Counted from the stretch's first letter, positions 1 through 9,722 are shown. The stretch is 64,000 nt of DNA from Solen grandis (GCA_021229015.1 CM037780.1:69595468-69659467); one strand, 5' to 3'. Notes: a model not told the origin generated them from the sequence alone. Numbers and translations: made by a program.

Positions 1-270
1 TGCCATATTGGGATGGATCATCACATAGCAACATGCCATATTGGGATGGATCATCACATAGCAACATGCCATATTGGAATGGACTATCACATAGCAACAT
101 GCCATTTTGAGATGGATCATCACATAGCAACAAGCCATATTGGGATGGATCATCCCATAGCAACATGCTATATTGGGATGGATTATCACATAGCAACATG
201 CCATTTTGGGATGGATCATCACATAGCAACATGCCATACTGGGATGGATCATCACATAGCAACATGATAT
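1..270 (+). repeat. 33-bp minisatellite, about 8 units
   Basis: A 33-bp unit (core gggatggatcatcacatagc) repeats head to tail from the window edge to about 270, then decays into related but irregular sequence to about 430. Because 33 is a multiple of three, one plus-strand frame stays open with the repeated residues MDHHIATCHIG. I see no splice sites, conserved domain or flanking coding sequence, so I read it as a minisatellite. Confidence 0.85.
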
Positions 271-434
271 AGGATGAATAATTGGACACACTGGATGGGT
301 TATCACATAAAATGTCACATGGGAACATGTAGCATGAGATGGATTATCATTTGGAATAGAGATTGTCAAACAGGAGAACATCATGGAATCAGTAATTTGA
401 TGGTTTATCACATGGGATGGATCAGTTACTGGAG

Positions 435-630
435 GGGGCCATGGTCTAGTGGTAGCACATCCTGAACCCCCAACTGTGGATCCAAAGGTTTTGGGTTCGA
501 ACCCCATTGGGGACAAGGATTTTTCATGATCTTCTCAGGTGCAAAGTACTGGTCCAACTTAGTAACCGATCAAGAGGGATTAGTACCTGTTGTAATAACC
601 GATCAATGTAAAAATAAATAAGTTGAAACT
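435..630 (+). mobile_element. tRNA-derived SINE
   Basis: The sequence has a tRNA-like head with an A-box-like stretch (tggtctagtggtagcac, about 441-457) and a perfect B-box (gggttcgaacccc, about 493-505), 36-52 bases apart as in a tRNA promoter. It continues into a non-tRNA body and ends in an A-rich tail near 610-625. The body and tail argue for a SINE rather than a functional tRNA gene. The family is not identified. Confidence 0.7.
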
Positions 631-956
631 TAGTTACTGGAGGGATAATCATAAGGGAATCAATTTGTGAACTGGGTTATGACAGGAATGCTTCACATGG
701 GACAATATTTCAACAAAAGAACACATCACTTGGTACAGATTAAACATGAGGAAATATTTCTTGCAATTGAGACACTCAAAAATGCTACAAAGTGTTTTCT
801 TTTGCTCGTAACAAACAACTTTCATTTATTATTTAAATTTTGCCAAAAACTATTATTTTCAACATACCTTTTCCACATCCCATACTCATTTTGTTTTTGT
901 ATCACATACATAAAATACTTATTTAGGTTTTGTACTTTCTTTGCAATAAATCTGAC

Positions 957-1123
957 CTGTTCTGCCTTCAGAGTTAGCTCTATAAATATCTGCTGCAACT
1001 TCTCATTTACATAGTTGATACAGAACTGCTCAAATCCATTCTTCTCGAAGATCTCAAACCCGTAAATATCCAGGATCCAACGGCCATGTCCTCGTGATCT
1101 TTCTTCATTGCTTTGTTTACAGA
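957..1123 (-). CDS. Class I myosin motor-domain exon (frame broken by 1 nt)
   Basis: Read on the minus strand, this exon encodes the relay region of a myosin motor: the first part reads [16 protein letters not shown] and the second [14 protein letters not shown] followed by [19 protein letters not shown]. These are signature motifs of class I (Myo1e/f-like) actin motors. It is bounded by an acceptor (tttttttgtttcag, AG at 1125-1124) and a donor (CAG|gtcag at 957/956). The two halves lie in different frames: one base is missing near 1076-1072, between the VG and the ILD of the relay. A sequencing indel or a real null mutation would both explain this. No other myosin exon is visible, so the rest must lie outside the window. 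The class I assignment is from motif memory and subclass is uncertain. Confidence 0.8.
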
Positions 1124-1234
1124 CTGAAACAAAAAAATCCTATAGTCTTGACTGAAACAAAAAAATCCTATAGTCTTGACTGAAACAAAAAAATCCTATA
1201 GTCTTGACTGAAACAAAAAAATCCTATAGTCTTA
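1123..1234 (-). repeat. 28-bp tandem repeat duplicating a splice acceptor
   Basis: Four nearly identical 28-bp units start at 1123, 1151, 1179 and 1207 (core actgaaacaaaaaaatccta on the plus strand). On the minus strand each unit gives a polypyrimidine run plus cag, so three copies of the myosin exon's 3' splice site lie in tandem just upstream of the true one. Confidence 0.85.
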
Positions 1235-1343
1235 TCTACATTAGACTGATACCTTCCAGGCATCATACTGTATAAGATTTATACTCTTTACATCCTTCTT
1301 TTTGAATTTAATAAAATTAAATGCTATAAAGATCACCACCATT

Positions 1344-1611
1344 TTACTTCACTATTTCCTGTTTTAACTTTTTAGCATTTTGTTCACTCTGGTCACTTTT
1401 GCCTACTAATGACTCTTGCTTGCTCTGATAGCTCTTAATCAACTCCCCTTCATTTCCTATCAATTTCTGACCTTTGCTATCTACACTTTTCCATTGATGC
1501 CTTGGCCTTGTCTAAATCTTTCTTCACAACTTCAAGCAGACCTTGAGCCACATTCATCTCAGTGAAATCTTTGTTTTTTATTGCTGTGGCCAACCTCTTT
1601 TTTGCCTTCTC
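1344..1611 (-). CDS. Fragment of an unidentified coiled-coil-like protein, cut by the gap
   Basis: The minus strand from the N gap to a TAA at 1346-1344 reads as a charged, lysine- and glutamate-rich segment: KKRLATAIKNKDFTEMNVAQ and LLEVVKKDLDKAKASMEK, then after a +1 shift near 1480-1490, GQKLIGNEGELIKSYQSKQE and onward to KKLKQEIVK stop. Both halves look coding, with a heptad-like hydrophobic spacing, and they abut at the shift. I do not recognise the family. The frame break, like the one in the nearby myosin exon, suggests uncorrected indels in this contig, but a decayed gene fragment is possible. The 5' part is lost in the gap. Confidence 0.45.
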
Positions 1612-1711
1612 NNNNNNNNNNNNNNNNNNNNNNNNNNNNNNNNNNNNNNNNNNNNNNNNNNNNNNNNNNNNNNNNNNNNNNNNNNNNNNNNNNNNNNNNN
1701 NNNNNNNNNNN
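1612..1711. other. 100-N assembly gap
   Basis: Exactly 100 N, a standard placeholder for a scaffold join of unknown size. It marks the left end of the duplicated ATR contig. Confidence 0.99.
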
Positions 1712-1763
1712 TGTGGTACCTATTGAGTGCGTCAAAATGAGTCTATATGAGGGAAAGGGTTAA
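1712..1763 (-). mobile_element. TTAA MITE, truncated by contig end
   Basis: This is the last 50 bp of the MITE that is complete at 37472-37713, ending in gagggaaagggttaa (TTAA at 1760-1763). The rest is lost at the contig edge. Confidence 0.8.
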
Positions 1764-1994
1764 TATTGTATGAGCAAACAGACTAGACTGATCTGTAAGC
1801 CTCTGGAAGGACCCGTCTGATCAGGGTCTTCTCATTTGCCAATACATCAAAATGATTCTATATAAAGTAAAGAGTTATAATAGTTAAATATAATGCAGTA
1901 TCTAAGTTTGGATCCAAAATACAGTGTTATGATAGAATTACAAGTGGTGAGAATTTAACTAAGTACATACTTGTTATATTACAAAGTTTAAAAA

Positions 1995-3953
1995 CAAGAG
2001 GGCCATGATGGCCCTGGATCGCTCACCTGAGTACCATTGCTACAACTGATTACAAGGTTTATAAACAGACAAGAATTCTGATATAACTCAATCTTAAACA
2101 TTTTAGCCCTGACAATACTACACACCAAATATATAAGCATTGGGCCTTATGGTTTCAGAGGAGAAGACTTAGTGCGGGATCATTTATCTCCAAAGGGCCA
2201 CCATTTTGAAAATCTTGATAATGAACCATTAGATGATGCTACATTCCAAATATCTAAGCTCTAGGCCTAATGGATTCATAGAAGAAGATTTTTAAAGATT
2301 TTCCTATATAACTCTGGTTTCAGAGGAGAAGACTTAGTGCGGGATCATTTATCTCCAAAGGGCCACCATTTTGAAAATCTTGATAATGAACCATTAGATG
2401 ATGCTACATACCAAATATCTAATCTCTAGGCCTTATGGATTCATAGAAGAAGATTTTTAAAGATTTTCCTATATAACTCTATGTAAAACAAGTGACCCCT
2501 GGTGCGGGGTCATTTATCACCATAGGCTATGATTTGTACAATCTTGGTAATGAACCATAAGATGATGCTACATACCAAATATCTAAGCTCTAGGCCTAAT
2601 GGATTCATAGAAGAAGATTTTTAAAGATTTTCCTATATAACTCTATGTAAAACAAGTGACCCCTGGTGCGGGGTCATTTATCATCGTAGGGCTATGATTT
2701 GTACAATCTTGGTAATGGCCCATAAGATGATGCTACATACCAAATATCTAAGCTCTAGGCCTAATGGATTCATAGAAGAAGATTTTTAAAGTTTTTTCTA
2801 TATAACTCTATGTAAAACAAGTGACCCATGGTGCGGGGTCATTTATCACCATAGGGTCATGATTTGTACAATCTTGGTAATGAACCATAAGATGATGCTT
2901 CATACCAAATATCTAATCTCTAGGCCTTATGGATTCATAGAAGAAGATTTTTAAACTTTTCCTATATAACTCTATGTAAAACAAGTGACCCCTGGTGCGG
3001 GGGCATTTATCACCGTAGGGCTATGATTTGTACAATCTTGGTAATGAACCATAAGATGATGCTACATACCAAATATCTAATCTCTAGGCCTTATGGATTC
3101 ATAGAAGAAGATTTTTAAAGATTTTCCTATATAACTCTATGTAAAACAAGTGACCCCTGGTGCGGGGGCATTTATCACCGTAGGGCTATGATTTGTACAA
3201 TCTTGGTAATGAACCATAAGATGATGCTACATATGAAATATCTAAGCTCTAGGCCTTATGGATTCATAGAAGAAGATTTTTAAAGTTTTTCCTATATAAA
3301 TCTATGTTAAGCAAGTGACCCCTGGTGCGGGGGCATTTATCACCATAGGGCTATGATTTGAACAATCTTGGTAATGAACCATAAGATGATGCTACATACC
3401 AAATATCTAAGCTCTAGGCCTAATGGATTCATAGAAGAAGATTTTTAAAGTTTTTCCTATATAACTCTATGTAAAACAAGTGACCCATGGTGCGGGGTCA
3501 TTTATCACCATAGGGTCATGATTTGTACAATCTTGGTAATGAACCATAAGATGATGCTTCATACCAAATATCTAATCTCTAGGCCTTATGGATTCATAGA
3601 AGAAGATTTTTAAAGATTTTCCTATATAACTCTATGTAAAACAAGTGACCCCTGGTGCGGGGTCATTTATCATCGTAGGGCTATGATTTGTACAATCTTG
3701 GTAATGGCCCATAAGATGATGCTACATACCAAATATCTAAGCTCTAGGCCTTGCAGTTTTGCAGAAGAAGATTTTCAAAGTTTGCATTTTTAAAATCTAT
3801 TTTTAGCTCCTGTGACCTACTTTTTTAACCAATCTGAATAATTTGTACAACTTTGATAGAGGGCATCATAAGGATGATTCCTGTGAAGTTTGGTCAAAAT
3901 CCCTTCAGCGGTTCATGAGGAGATGTTGTTTAAAGCAAATTGTTGACGACGGA

Positions 3954-3985
<32 letters not shown>

Positions 3986-4061
3986 CGGACGACGGACGAC
4001 GGACGACGGACAAAAGGCGATCACAATAGCTCACCATGAGCACGTTGTGCTCAGGTGAGCT
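1995..4061 (+). mobile_element. HINE/pearl-like element, family A, 165-bp monomers
   Basis: The element starts caagagggccatgatggccc then tggatcgctcacctgag, and ends agctcaccatgagcacg...gctcaggtgagct, a terminal hairpin whose arm is the inverse complement of the 5' motif ctcacctgag. The inside is about ten head-to-tail monomers of about 165 bp (starts of gtgaccc at 2492, 2656, 2821, 2985), then a unique stretch with aagtttggtcaaaatccctt, then an ACGC/ACGG microsatellite (about 3951-4010). The matching intron site at about 37940 in the other ATR copy lacks it and shows only an A/T run. It carries no coding capacity. The HINE/pearl label rests on architecture. Confidence 0.75.
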
Positions 4062-4148
4062 AAAAAAAGAGTTCTTTGAGCATTTTATCACTGCACTGTT
4101 TAAACACATAACTGCATCGTTTTCATGTACATGAGAGAGAGAACTTAC

Positions 4149-4244
4149 CAGGAGGTGGGGTCGGGAAAGGTCCGCAGGAACCACTCCCCAAACACAGGAG
4201 GATGCAAGGGCAGGTACTTCTGCTTGTATATGTTCAACTTTGTC
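4149..4244 (-). CDS. ATR: Second ATR copy: exon 22 equivalent (kinase domain)
   Basis: Same 96-nt exon as 38036-38131; encodes residues ending EWFLRTFPDPTS and the first two bases of the next codon. Acceptor tgtacag, donor gtaagtt. Reading frame intact. Confidence 0.85.
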
Positions 4245-4567
4245 CTGTACAATAAAAATAAACATGGTATAAAGAAATGTCACTAAATGAAAACTGTTAT
4301 GTATGAACCCACACTTTATAGTAGAAACAAGATGAAAGGAAATATTTTTTCAAGGTTCTTCTTGACCCTGTGCAGGTTCTTTTGTATTCACTTTATGTTT
4401 TGAAATTTGTGGACTTTCTGTCACTTGGAGACATGCTGGTTCTTCAATATGGTATCACACCACAAACAAGTGGCATGATACCACATGCAGTCAAATTATC
4501 CTGTCACCAGCCAAACCAGTCCTTGGTCACACAAAGTATACACTATCAGTATACAGTCAAACCTGTC

Positions 4568-4734
4568 TTAAGGTAATGTCCCTGTAATGGTTTCACTACG
4601 TCTTGGACCACTTAACCTCTACCAAGGTAACCAAGGTACTAAAATGAAACATTAGGAAACCTTGGTTATCTCCGTGAAAGGCCATGAGATGAGGTCAGAA
4701 ATGTAGCGGAACCATTACAGGGACTTTACCTTAA
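4568..4734. mobile_element. Palindromic TTAA MITE
   Basis: Starts TTAAGGTAATGTCCCTGTAA and ends with the inverse complement (ttacagggactttaccttaa), with a TTAA at each end (4568-4571, 4731-4734). No coding capacity. Its right TTAA is also the left TTAA of the next MITE. The same pair occurs at 38434-38595. Confidence 0.75.
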
Positions 4735-4972
4735 CCCTTTCCCTCATATAGACTCATTTTGACGCACTCAATAGGTAACACATAAAGCCTGATCTGCAGA
4801 AAACCACAGTTACACCTTACCAAATTTAATTACAAAATCCTCATTTCCAGACCACTGAGGAGCAGCAAACAGCATAAAACCTGATCAGCCTGTGAGTTAC
4901 TTGCAGGCTGATCTGGTTTTATGTTGTTCACATAGGTCTTTTCATGGTGTCCTCTATGAGGGAAAGGGTTAA
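4731..4972 (+). mobile_element. TTAA MITE (piggyBac-like non-autonomous)
   Basis: About 240 bp bounded by TTAA, with terminal inverted repeats ccctttccctcata / tatgagggaaaggg and an internal hairpin around gatcagcctg...caggctgatc. TTAA target duplication is diagnostic of piggyBac-type integration; the autonomous partner is not in the window. Confidence 0.8.
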
Positions 4973-5519
4973 AAAGAGTCCACACCACAAACTCCACTAG
5001 AATAATTATCATGAAAGGAGAGTAGTACCCCCACATACAGAGGTGGCCGCTAAATAAAGGTTTAAACATGTAACAAAATGTTAGTTTGGAAGTATCAAAA
5101 CTGAAGCCAAATACAGGTTGACCACTTAATCCATGTGGCCTCTAAAACAGGTTCAACTGTATGTGATCAATACACCCTCATTCTACCTTGTCTTCATCGT
5201 CTGTAACAACGAGACATGACAAGTGTGAATTCCATACAGGCCCCATTTCTTAGAAGCAGGGTATAATAATGAGACAAGTATAAAGTCAGATCCAACTACA
5301 GTCATCGTCTTATTGTATGAGCTCTAATTACAAAGGAAATATTTCAGACAAAGACTTTTTTTTAAAAACTTGATATGACTTTTAAACAAACTAAAATGAT
5401 AATGGCCTAATTAAGACTGCAGAATTAAATACAGGTTAAGCATTCACCATCTAATTAATCATTTCATACCCTAGTATATCATAGACAAATCAGACTGGTA
5501 GTTTCACTTTGATATGATT

Positions 5520-5780
5520 TGTTTGTTAATTTGGTGTAACGTCCCGCCAACAGTATTTCTTTCATTTGGAGACTGTCAACAGACAAATATAGTGCTGCCA
5601 CACTGCAGTATCATGCCATAGATATGTGACATGATACTACACCCAGTCATATTATCCTAACACCGGGCCAACCAGTCTTGAAACTAACCTTATATACTGA
5701 GCAAGGAAACTATACCAAAACCATTTTTCAAGACTTAGGTATGTCCCAGCTGGGGATCAAACCCACGGTCTCCCAATTAC
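5520..5780 (-). repeat. Dispersed repeat with 'atcatgccatag' core
   Basis: Contains cactgcagtatcatgccata followed by tgtgacatgatactacaccc and a tail accgggccaaccagtcttg. Related copies are at 39385-39650, 50490-50660, 51385-51620 and, reversed, 17200-17400, with weaker traces at 4440-4530 and 10700-10930. Class unknown; it could be a SINE-like or MITE-like dispersed repeat. Confidence 0.55.
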
Positions 5781-6211
5781 AGGGCAGACACACACAGCTT
5801 GATCAGGTATAAAGTATTCCTGCACCATCTCTTTCGTACTGATAAGTAACAAACAGTAAAAAACCTAATCAGACATGGAGTTTCTTATCGTAGACTGGTC
5901 ACATGATTTCTTTTCCTTAACACTTTACCTGAATTTTCATGCATTCATTCATACAACTTGAATATTAACTTTAAATGGCTTACGAAGCAATGGCTTTGTC
6001 TTTGCTGTGTAGAATCTGAGTCACTATTGTGTGCAAGGAAACCCAGATTAGACAGTTCCGTTATCAGGAGACCCGATCAAACAGCCCCTGAAAGAATCTG
6101 CTTGATCAGGGTCTCCTGTTTGCCAGTGCATGAATATGAGTCTATATGAGAGAAAGGTTTAAAGCTATCAAACTGTACAAGGTAAAGAGTCAAGACAATG
6201 AAGGATCCTAC

Positions 6212-6369
6212 TCTGTGGGAGTCTTGAGCTGAGGTTTCAGCTGCTGCAGGACTGTGCCGCTGGTGTAGATACCCTTCTCTCTGTACAGCTTCAGCAGGAT
6301 GTGTCGCAGCCCGCTTGTGTTGTTCACCCACTCAATCAGGCCGCATGTCTCGTTCAGTGGGATGACAGT
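6212..6369 (-). CDS. ATR: Second ATR copy: exon 21 equivalent
   Basis: 158-nt exon matching 40078-40235. Encodes TVIPLNETCGLIEWVNNTSG and LRHILLKLYREKGIY, the kinase C-lobe entry of ATR. Acceptor atgtgcag, donor GA|gtagga. Confidence 0.85.
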
Positions 6370-6615
6370 CTGCACATATTTACAAGAGATTTGCACATGC
6401 ATGGGAGATCTGCTTTAAAATCTGTGATTATAATGAATTGTTTACAAATGAAATGTATGTGCTCCCCTAAAATTAAGAACAAACCTAAGCACCACATGCA
6501 GATAGATGCCAATGCTTGTCTGTTTGGGTGTTTTTAAAAAGTGGGAGATAAATTAGGTCAAATTGAACCTAAGAGTTATGGTCCTTGATGAGAATCTAGT
6601 CCTTGTGATAGTGAA

Positions 6616-7200
6616 CAAGAGCTCCGCTGACAGCGGGGCAATATACGCCCGAAGGTATGTATTGTCAGGGAATATCCTAAGACAAAAAGGATAAGCACAA
6701 ACATGTATATATAAAGTATTATTTCAACAAGAAGGATTGGCAATGTTAATCTTCAAGGGCTTTATTATAACAGTGGCACCAGTTAAGATATTTGACCTTG
6801 AATTGTGACCTTGACCTTGAACCTAGCCATCTGAAACCTATGTTCTGCACATCCTCTTACTGTGGGTGATACTTCTGCCAAATAGTTTCCATTTACATCC
6901 AGCAGGTCAAAAGATACAGAGCGGACACAAAAATACTAATTTTGCACCAGTTAAGATATTTGACCTTGAATTGTGACCTTGACCTTGAACCTAGCCATCT
7001 GAAACCTATGTTCTGCACATCCTCTCACTCTGGGTGATACTTCTGCCAAATAGTTTTCATTTATATTAAGTGGTTCAAAAGATACAGAGCGGACACGAAA
7101 TTGCTAACGGACGGACGGACAGACGGACGGACAGACGGACGGACGGACAGACGGACGGACGACCAGCGGCATAACATAATACAGCCCTTCGGGCGTATAA
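6616..7200 (+). mobile_element. HINE-like element, family B
   Basis: Starts caagagctccgctgacagcg with atatacgcccgaagg just inside, and ends cccttcgggcgtata, the inverse complement of that motif. The inside is two copies of a ~170-bp monomer containing accttgaattgtgaccttga and gttctgcacatcctct, then an ACGG/ACAG microsatellite (about 7100-7160). The other ATR copy has the clean empty site gtgaacaagtatg at 40483-40490. Confidence 0.75.
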
Positions 7201-7555
7201 CAAGTATCTTAAGTTTGATGACAGACGGTCTAATAATCTAGAAATTATGGCCTAGGTAAAAGTTTTTCATGACAACACCAGAGTGATGACAATACCTAGA
7301 CGTTTTTCTTTAAAAATAGACGAGCTAAAAATGTATATGCTCCCTTAAAATGGAGACCCCAAAAAATTGTTCCAGTTGAGATGTACAGTAAGCCTTGGTG
7401 TTTGTTTGAACTCAAGAAGATGCAAGAAAGTATCATTATCTTCCAAAGTGCAAGGTACTTGTCTCACCAGGTCTATTGAGTGGGATAAATAAATGTTCTA
7501 AACCATCTTCTCCATATTTAAAGACACAGTTCACTCATTAAACCATAATAATGAC

Positions 7556-7665
7556 AAGAGTGTTCTTTGGAACACGTGTCACCTGCTGAAGTGTGACGGA
7601 AAAGTGTGACAGACGACAGAAAAGTGATCCTTATGTGTCACCTCTGCTTACAGCAGGTGACACAA
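7556..7665 (+). mobile_element. Small hairpin element, family H, one 63-bp unit
   Basis: About 107 bp starting caagagtgttctttggaaca, then gtgtcacctgctg, ending in hairpin-forming gtgtcacctctgcttacagc aggtgacac, the inverse complement of the 5' motif. The corresponding site at 40841-41252 has about six tandem 63-bp units, and a third locus lies at 47905-48012. Confidence 0.65.
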
Positions 7666-7720
7666 TAGTATGAAACATGACACTAATTGTGAACTATACT
7701 GGTTAAATAAGTATACTCAC

Positions 7721-7828
7721 ATAGGTACGGATATGGAGGGACCGCTTCCTACACTCTGGGTCCTTCCTCAGGAACTTGTTCACAATCCCATTAAACTCCA
7801 TCAGACGACAGTCCTTTCTTAAGTCATC
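7721..7828 (-). CDS. ATR: Second ATR copy: exon 20 equivalent
   Basis: 108-nt exon matching 41296-41403. Encodes [20 protein letters not shown] and [16 protein letters not shown], the part of the N-lobe after the kinase glycine-rich loop. Acceptor gtttcag, donor gtgagta. Confidence 0.87.
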
Positions 7829-7905
7829 CTGAAACAGGCAGGACACAATCTGTTTATCAGCATTCTTACATCCCACAACCATCTTCATGTAATGCTTGAT
7901 CAACA

Positions 7906-8132
7906 TTAACCCTTTCCCTCATATAGACTCATTTTGATGCACTCAAGCCTGATCTGCAGAAAACCACAGTTAAACCTTACCAAATTTAATTACAAAATCC
8001 TCATTTCCAGACCACTGAGGAGCAGCGAACAGCATAAAACCTGATCAGCCTGCGAGTTACTCGCAGGCTGATCTGGTTTTATGCTGTTCGCATAGGTCTT
8101 TTCATGGTTTCCTCTATGAGGGAAAGGGTTAA
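7906..8132 (+). mobile_element. TTAA MITE, absent from the other ATR copy
   Basis: Same family as 4731-4972, TTAA at 7906-7909 and 8129-8132. The other copy has a single TTAA at 41481-41484 with identical flanks (gatcaaca / aaag...tccacacc), the exact unoccupied site. Confidence 0.85.
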
Positions 8133-8544
8133 AAAGAGTCCACACCACAAACTCCACTAGAATAATTATCATGGAAGGAGAGTAGTACCCCCACATACAA
8201 CACAGAGGAAGGGCTTTAACTCTTACTAAATCCTTGACACAGTTATCTGCACTTGTCTGCTGACTGGTCTTATCATGATAAATCATTAGTCAAAGAGTGT
8301 AGGCATCATTTACAACAATAACCAAACTGCATGTAATATGAGAGTAGGATGAAATGCGACAAATTGGAAATGAATGAAGGTCTATAAAGAGTAATAATAG
8401 AATTACTGTTGTGCTGGGTCTGCTCTGTTTGCCAGATGTGTCAAAATGAGTCTATATGAAGTAAAGAGTTAAGCACAAATAGAGGCAGAGATATGAAGGG
8501 TATCATGAAGAAGAATCAGATTACAGGCAATCAGTAAGGCTTAC

Positions 8545-8634
8545 CTTAGGTTTACACATCATGACATAGAGGCGCCCATCACTTCCCAACATCGTGATCT
8601 TCTTGGGTCGTTGTAGGGACGGCAGTATCTCGAT
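8545..8634 (-). CDS. ATR: Second ATR copy: exon 19 equivalent (glycine-rich loop)
   Basis: 90-nt exon matching 41897-41986. Encodes IEILPSLQRPKKITMLGSDG and RLYVMMCKPK; LGSDGR is the nucleotide-binding loop of PI3K-like kinases. Confidence 0.87.
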
Positions 8635-9162
8635 CTGTAATGCAGTGTCTTATATCTCACATATGTGTTTACACAACTATCCAAATTCATATGAGAAACC
8701 TGCATTATACACTGATTCTTTTCCATATACTTTTTTACTACCTGTGGTTTTCTTATTTGGAAAATTATTGTTAAAAAAAATTGGGAAATTATAAAATAAT
8801 GATATTGTTTTAGGCAGTATAAGTAAAAGAAAGTTTCATTTCAACACTTAAATTATAAGGATAACACAAATTTCATTAAGATTTCATGAGTTATTATTTT
8901 TGGGAAATAACTCATATGGAATTTTAATGAAATTTGAGATATTCTTATTATTTATTGGGAAAATAGTAATATGGGGAAAAAATGTAAGTTTTTTGAAAGG
9001 GGAAACCACCTGTAAAAGGTAGTAAATTAACTAAAAATATATAAGTATACATGTCCGAAGGTATTAGTAAAATATCAAATGACTTTTCACAAATATATCT
9101 AACAGGTAGTAAAATTTTCTGTTAATCAATGTACAAGTCACTCTCACTAAAGATGTACTTAC

Positions 9163-9298
9163 GACATCATCAAAGCCCCTGACATGTACAAAGTTGCTGG
9201 GGAAGGGATTGTGCTGCTGCTGTTTCCCTGCATCACGAGTGTTGGGCAGGACCACGGTCATAGAAGATTGAAGGGGAACCAGTATCTCACTGAAGTTG
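9163..9298 (-). CDS. ATR: Second ATR copy: exon 18 equivalent
   Basis: 136-nt exon matching 42514-42649. Encodes NFSEILVPLQSSMTVVLPN and PFPSNFVHVRGFDDV. Two residues differ from the other copy (TRDAGKQQQ here, TCDAGKRQQ there). Confidence 0.85.
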
Positions 9299-9494
9299 CT
9301 GGCAACATATAGCACACACACACACATTTTACACAAAGTAAAATCCTACTGCAATCTCAGCATTAAAGAAAGTGACTGATGTTATAAATTAACTGATTGC
9401 AAAAGAAGGTCTTACAACTTTAACAATTCATTTCTGCTGGCTAAGCACATGTTAGTTATTAAGGGAGAAAATTGACTTGACTATTTGAGTTTAC

Positions 9495-9722
9495 CGTCGC
9501 TTCGACAGTACTTCAGTCATATAGCGACATCCAGCTAATTACAGGTGGAGGAAGACCCCGAATGCACGGAGGCATCTGGGTAGAATCACCGACCTACCGC
9601 AAGCCAGCTGGAAGGCTTCCTCACATGAAAATCCGAAGACCCTGCCGGGTTCGAACCCACACGATGAGGGGCTGAGAGAGTTCTAAAGTCAGCGACTTTA
9701 CCCTCTTGGCCACGGAGGCCCC
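9495..9722 (-). mobile_element. tRNA-derived SINE (minus strand)
   Basis: On the minus strand it begins ggggcctccgtggccaagag, with an A-box-like start, and has the B-box tgggttcgaaccc, then a long non-tRNA body ending tcgaagcgacggtaaac. The same insertion is present in the other ATR copy at 42847-43077, so it predates their split. It may be related to mollusc SINEs such as RUDI; I cannot confirm the family. Confidence 0.75.

Noticed and set aside
13..267. 84-residue open frame with repeated MDHHIATCHIG
   Set aside because: It is a 33-bp minisatellite whose unit length is a multiple of three; no splice sites, domain or flanking coding sequence.
435..510. Functional tRNA gene
   Set aside because: Good A- and B-boxes, but no convincing acceptor stem and a long non-tRNA body with an A-rich tail: a SINE.
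3930..4283. 117-residue minus-strand frame over the ATR exon 22 copy
   Set aside because: It reads the exon in the wrong frame (KVEHIQAEVPALASS); the frame giving EWFLRTFPDPTS matches ATR.
9600..9722. Functional tRNA gene on the minus strand
   Set aside because: B-box is perfect but the head runs into a conserved SINE body; the same insertion is in both ATR copies.
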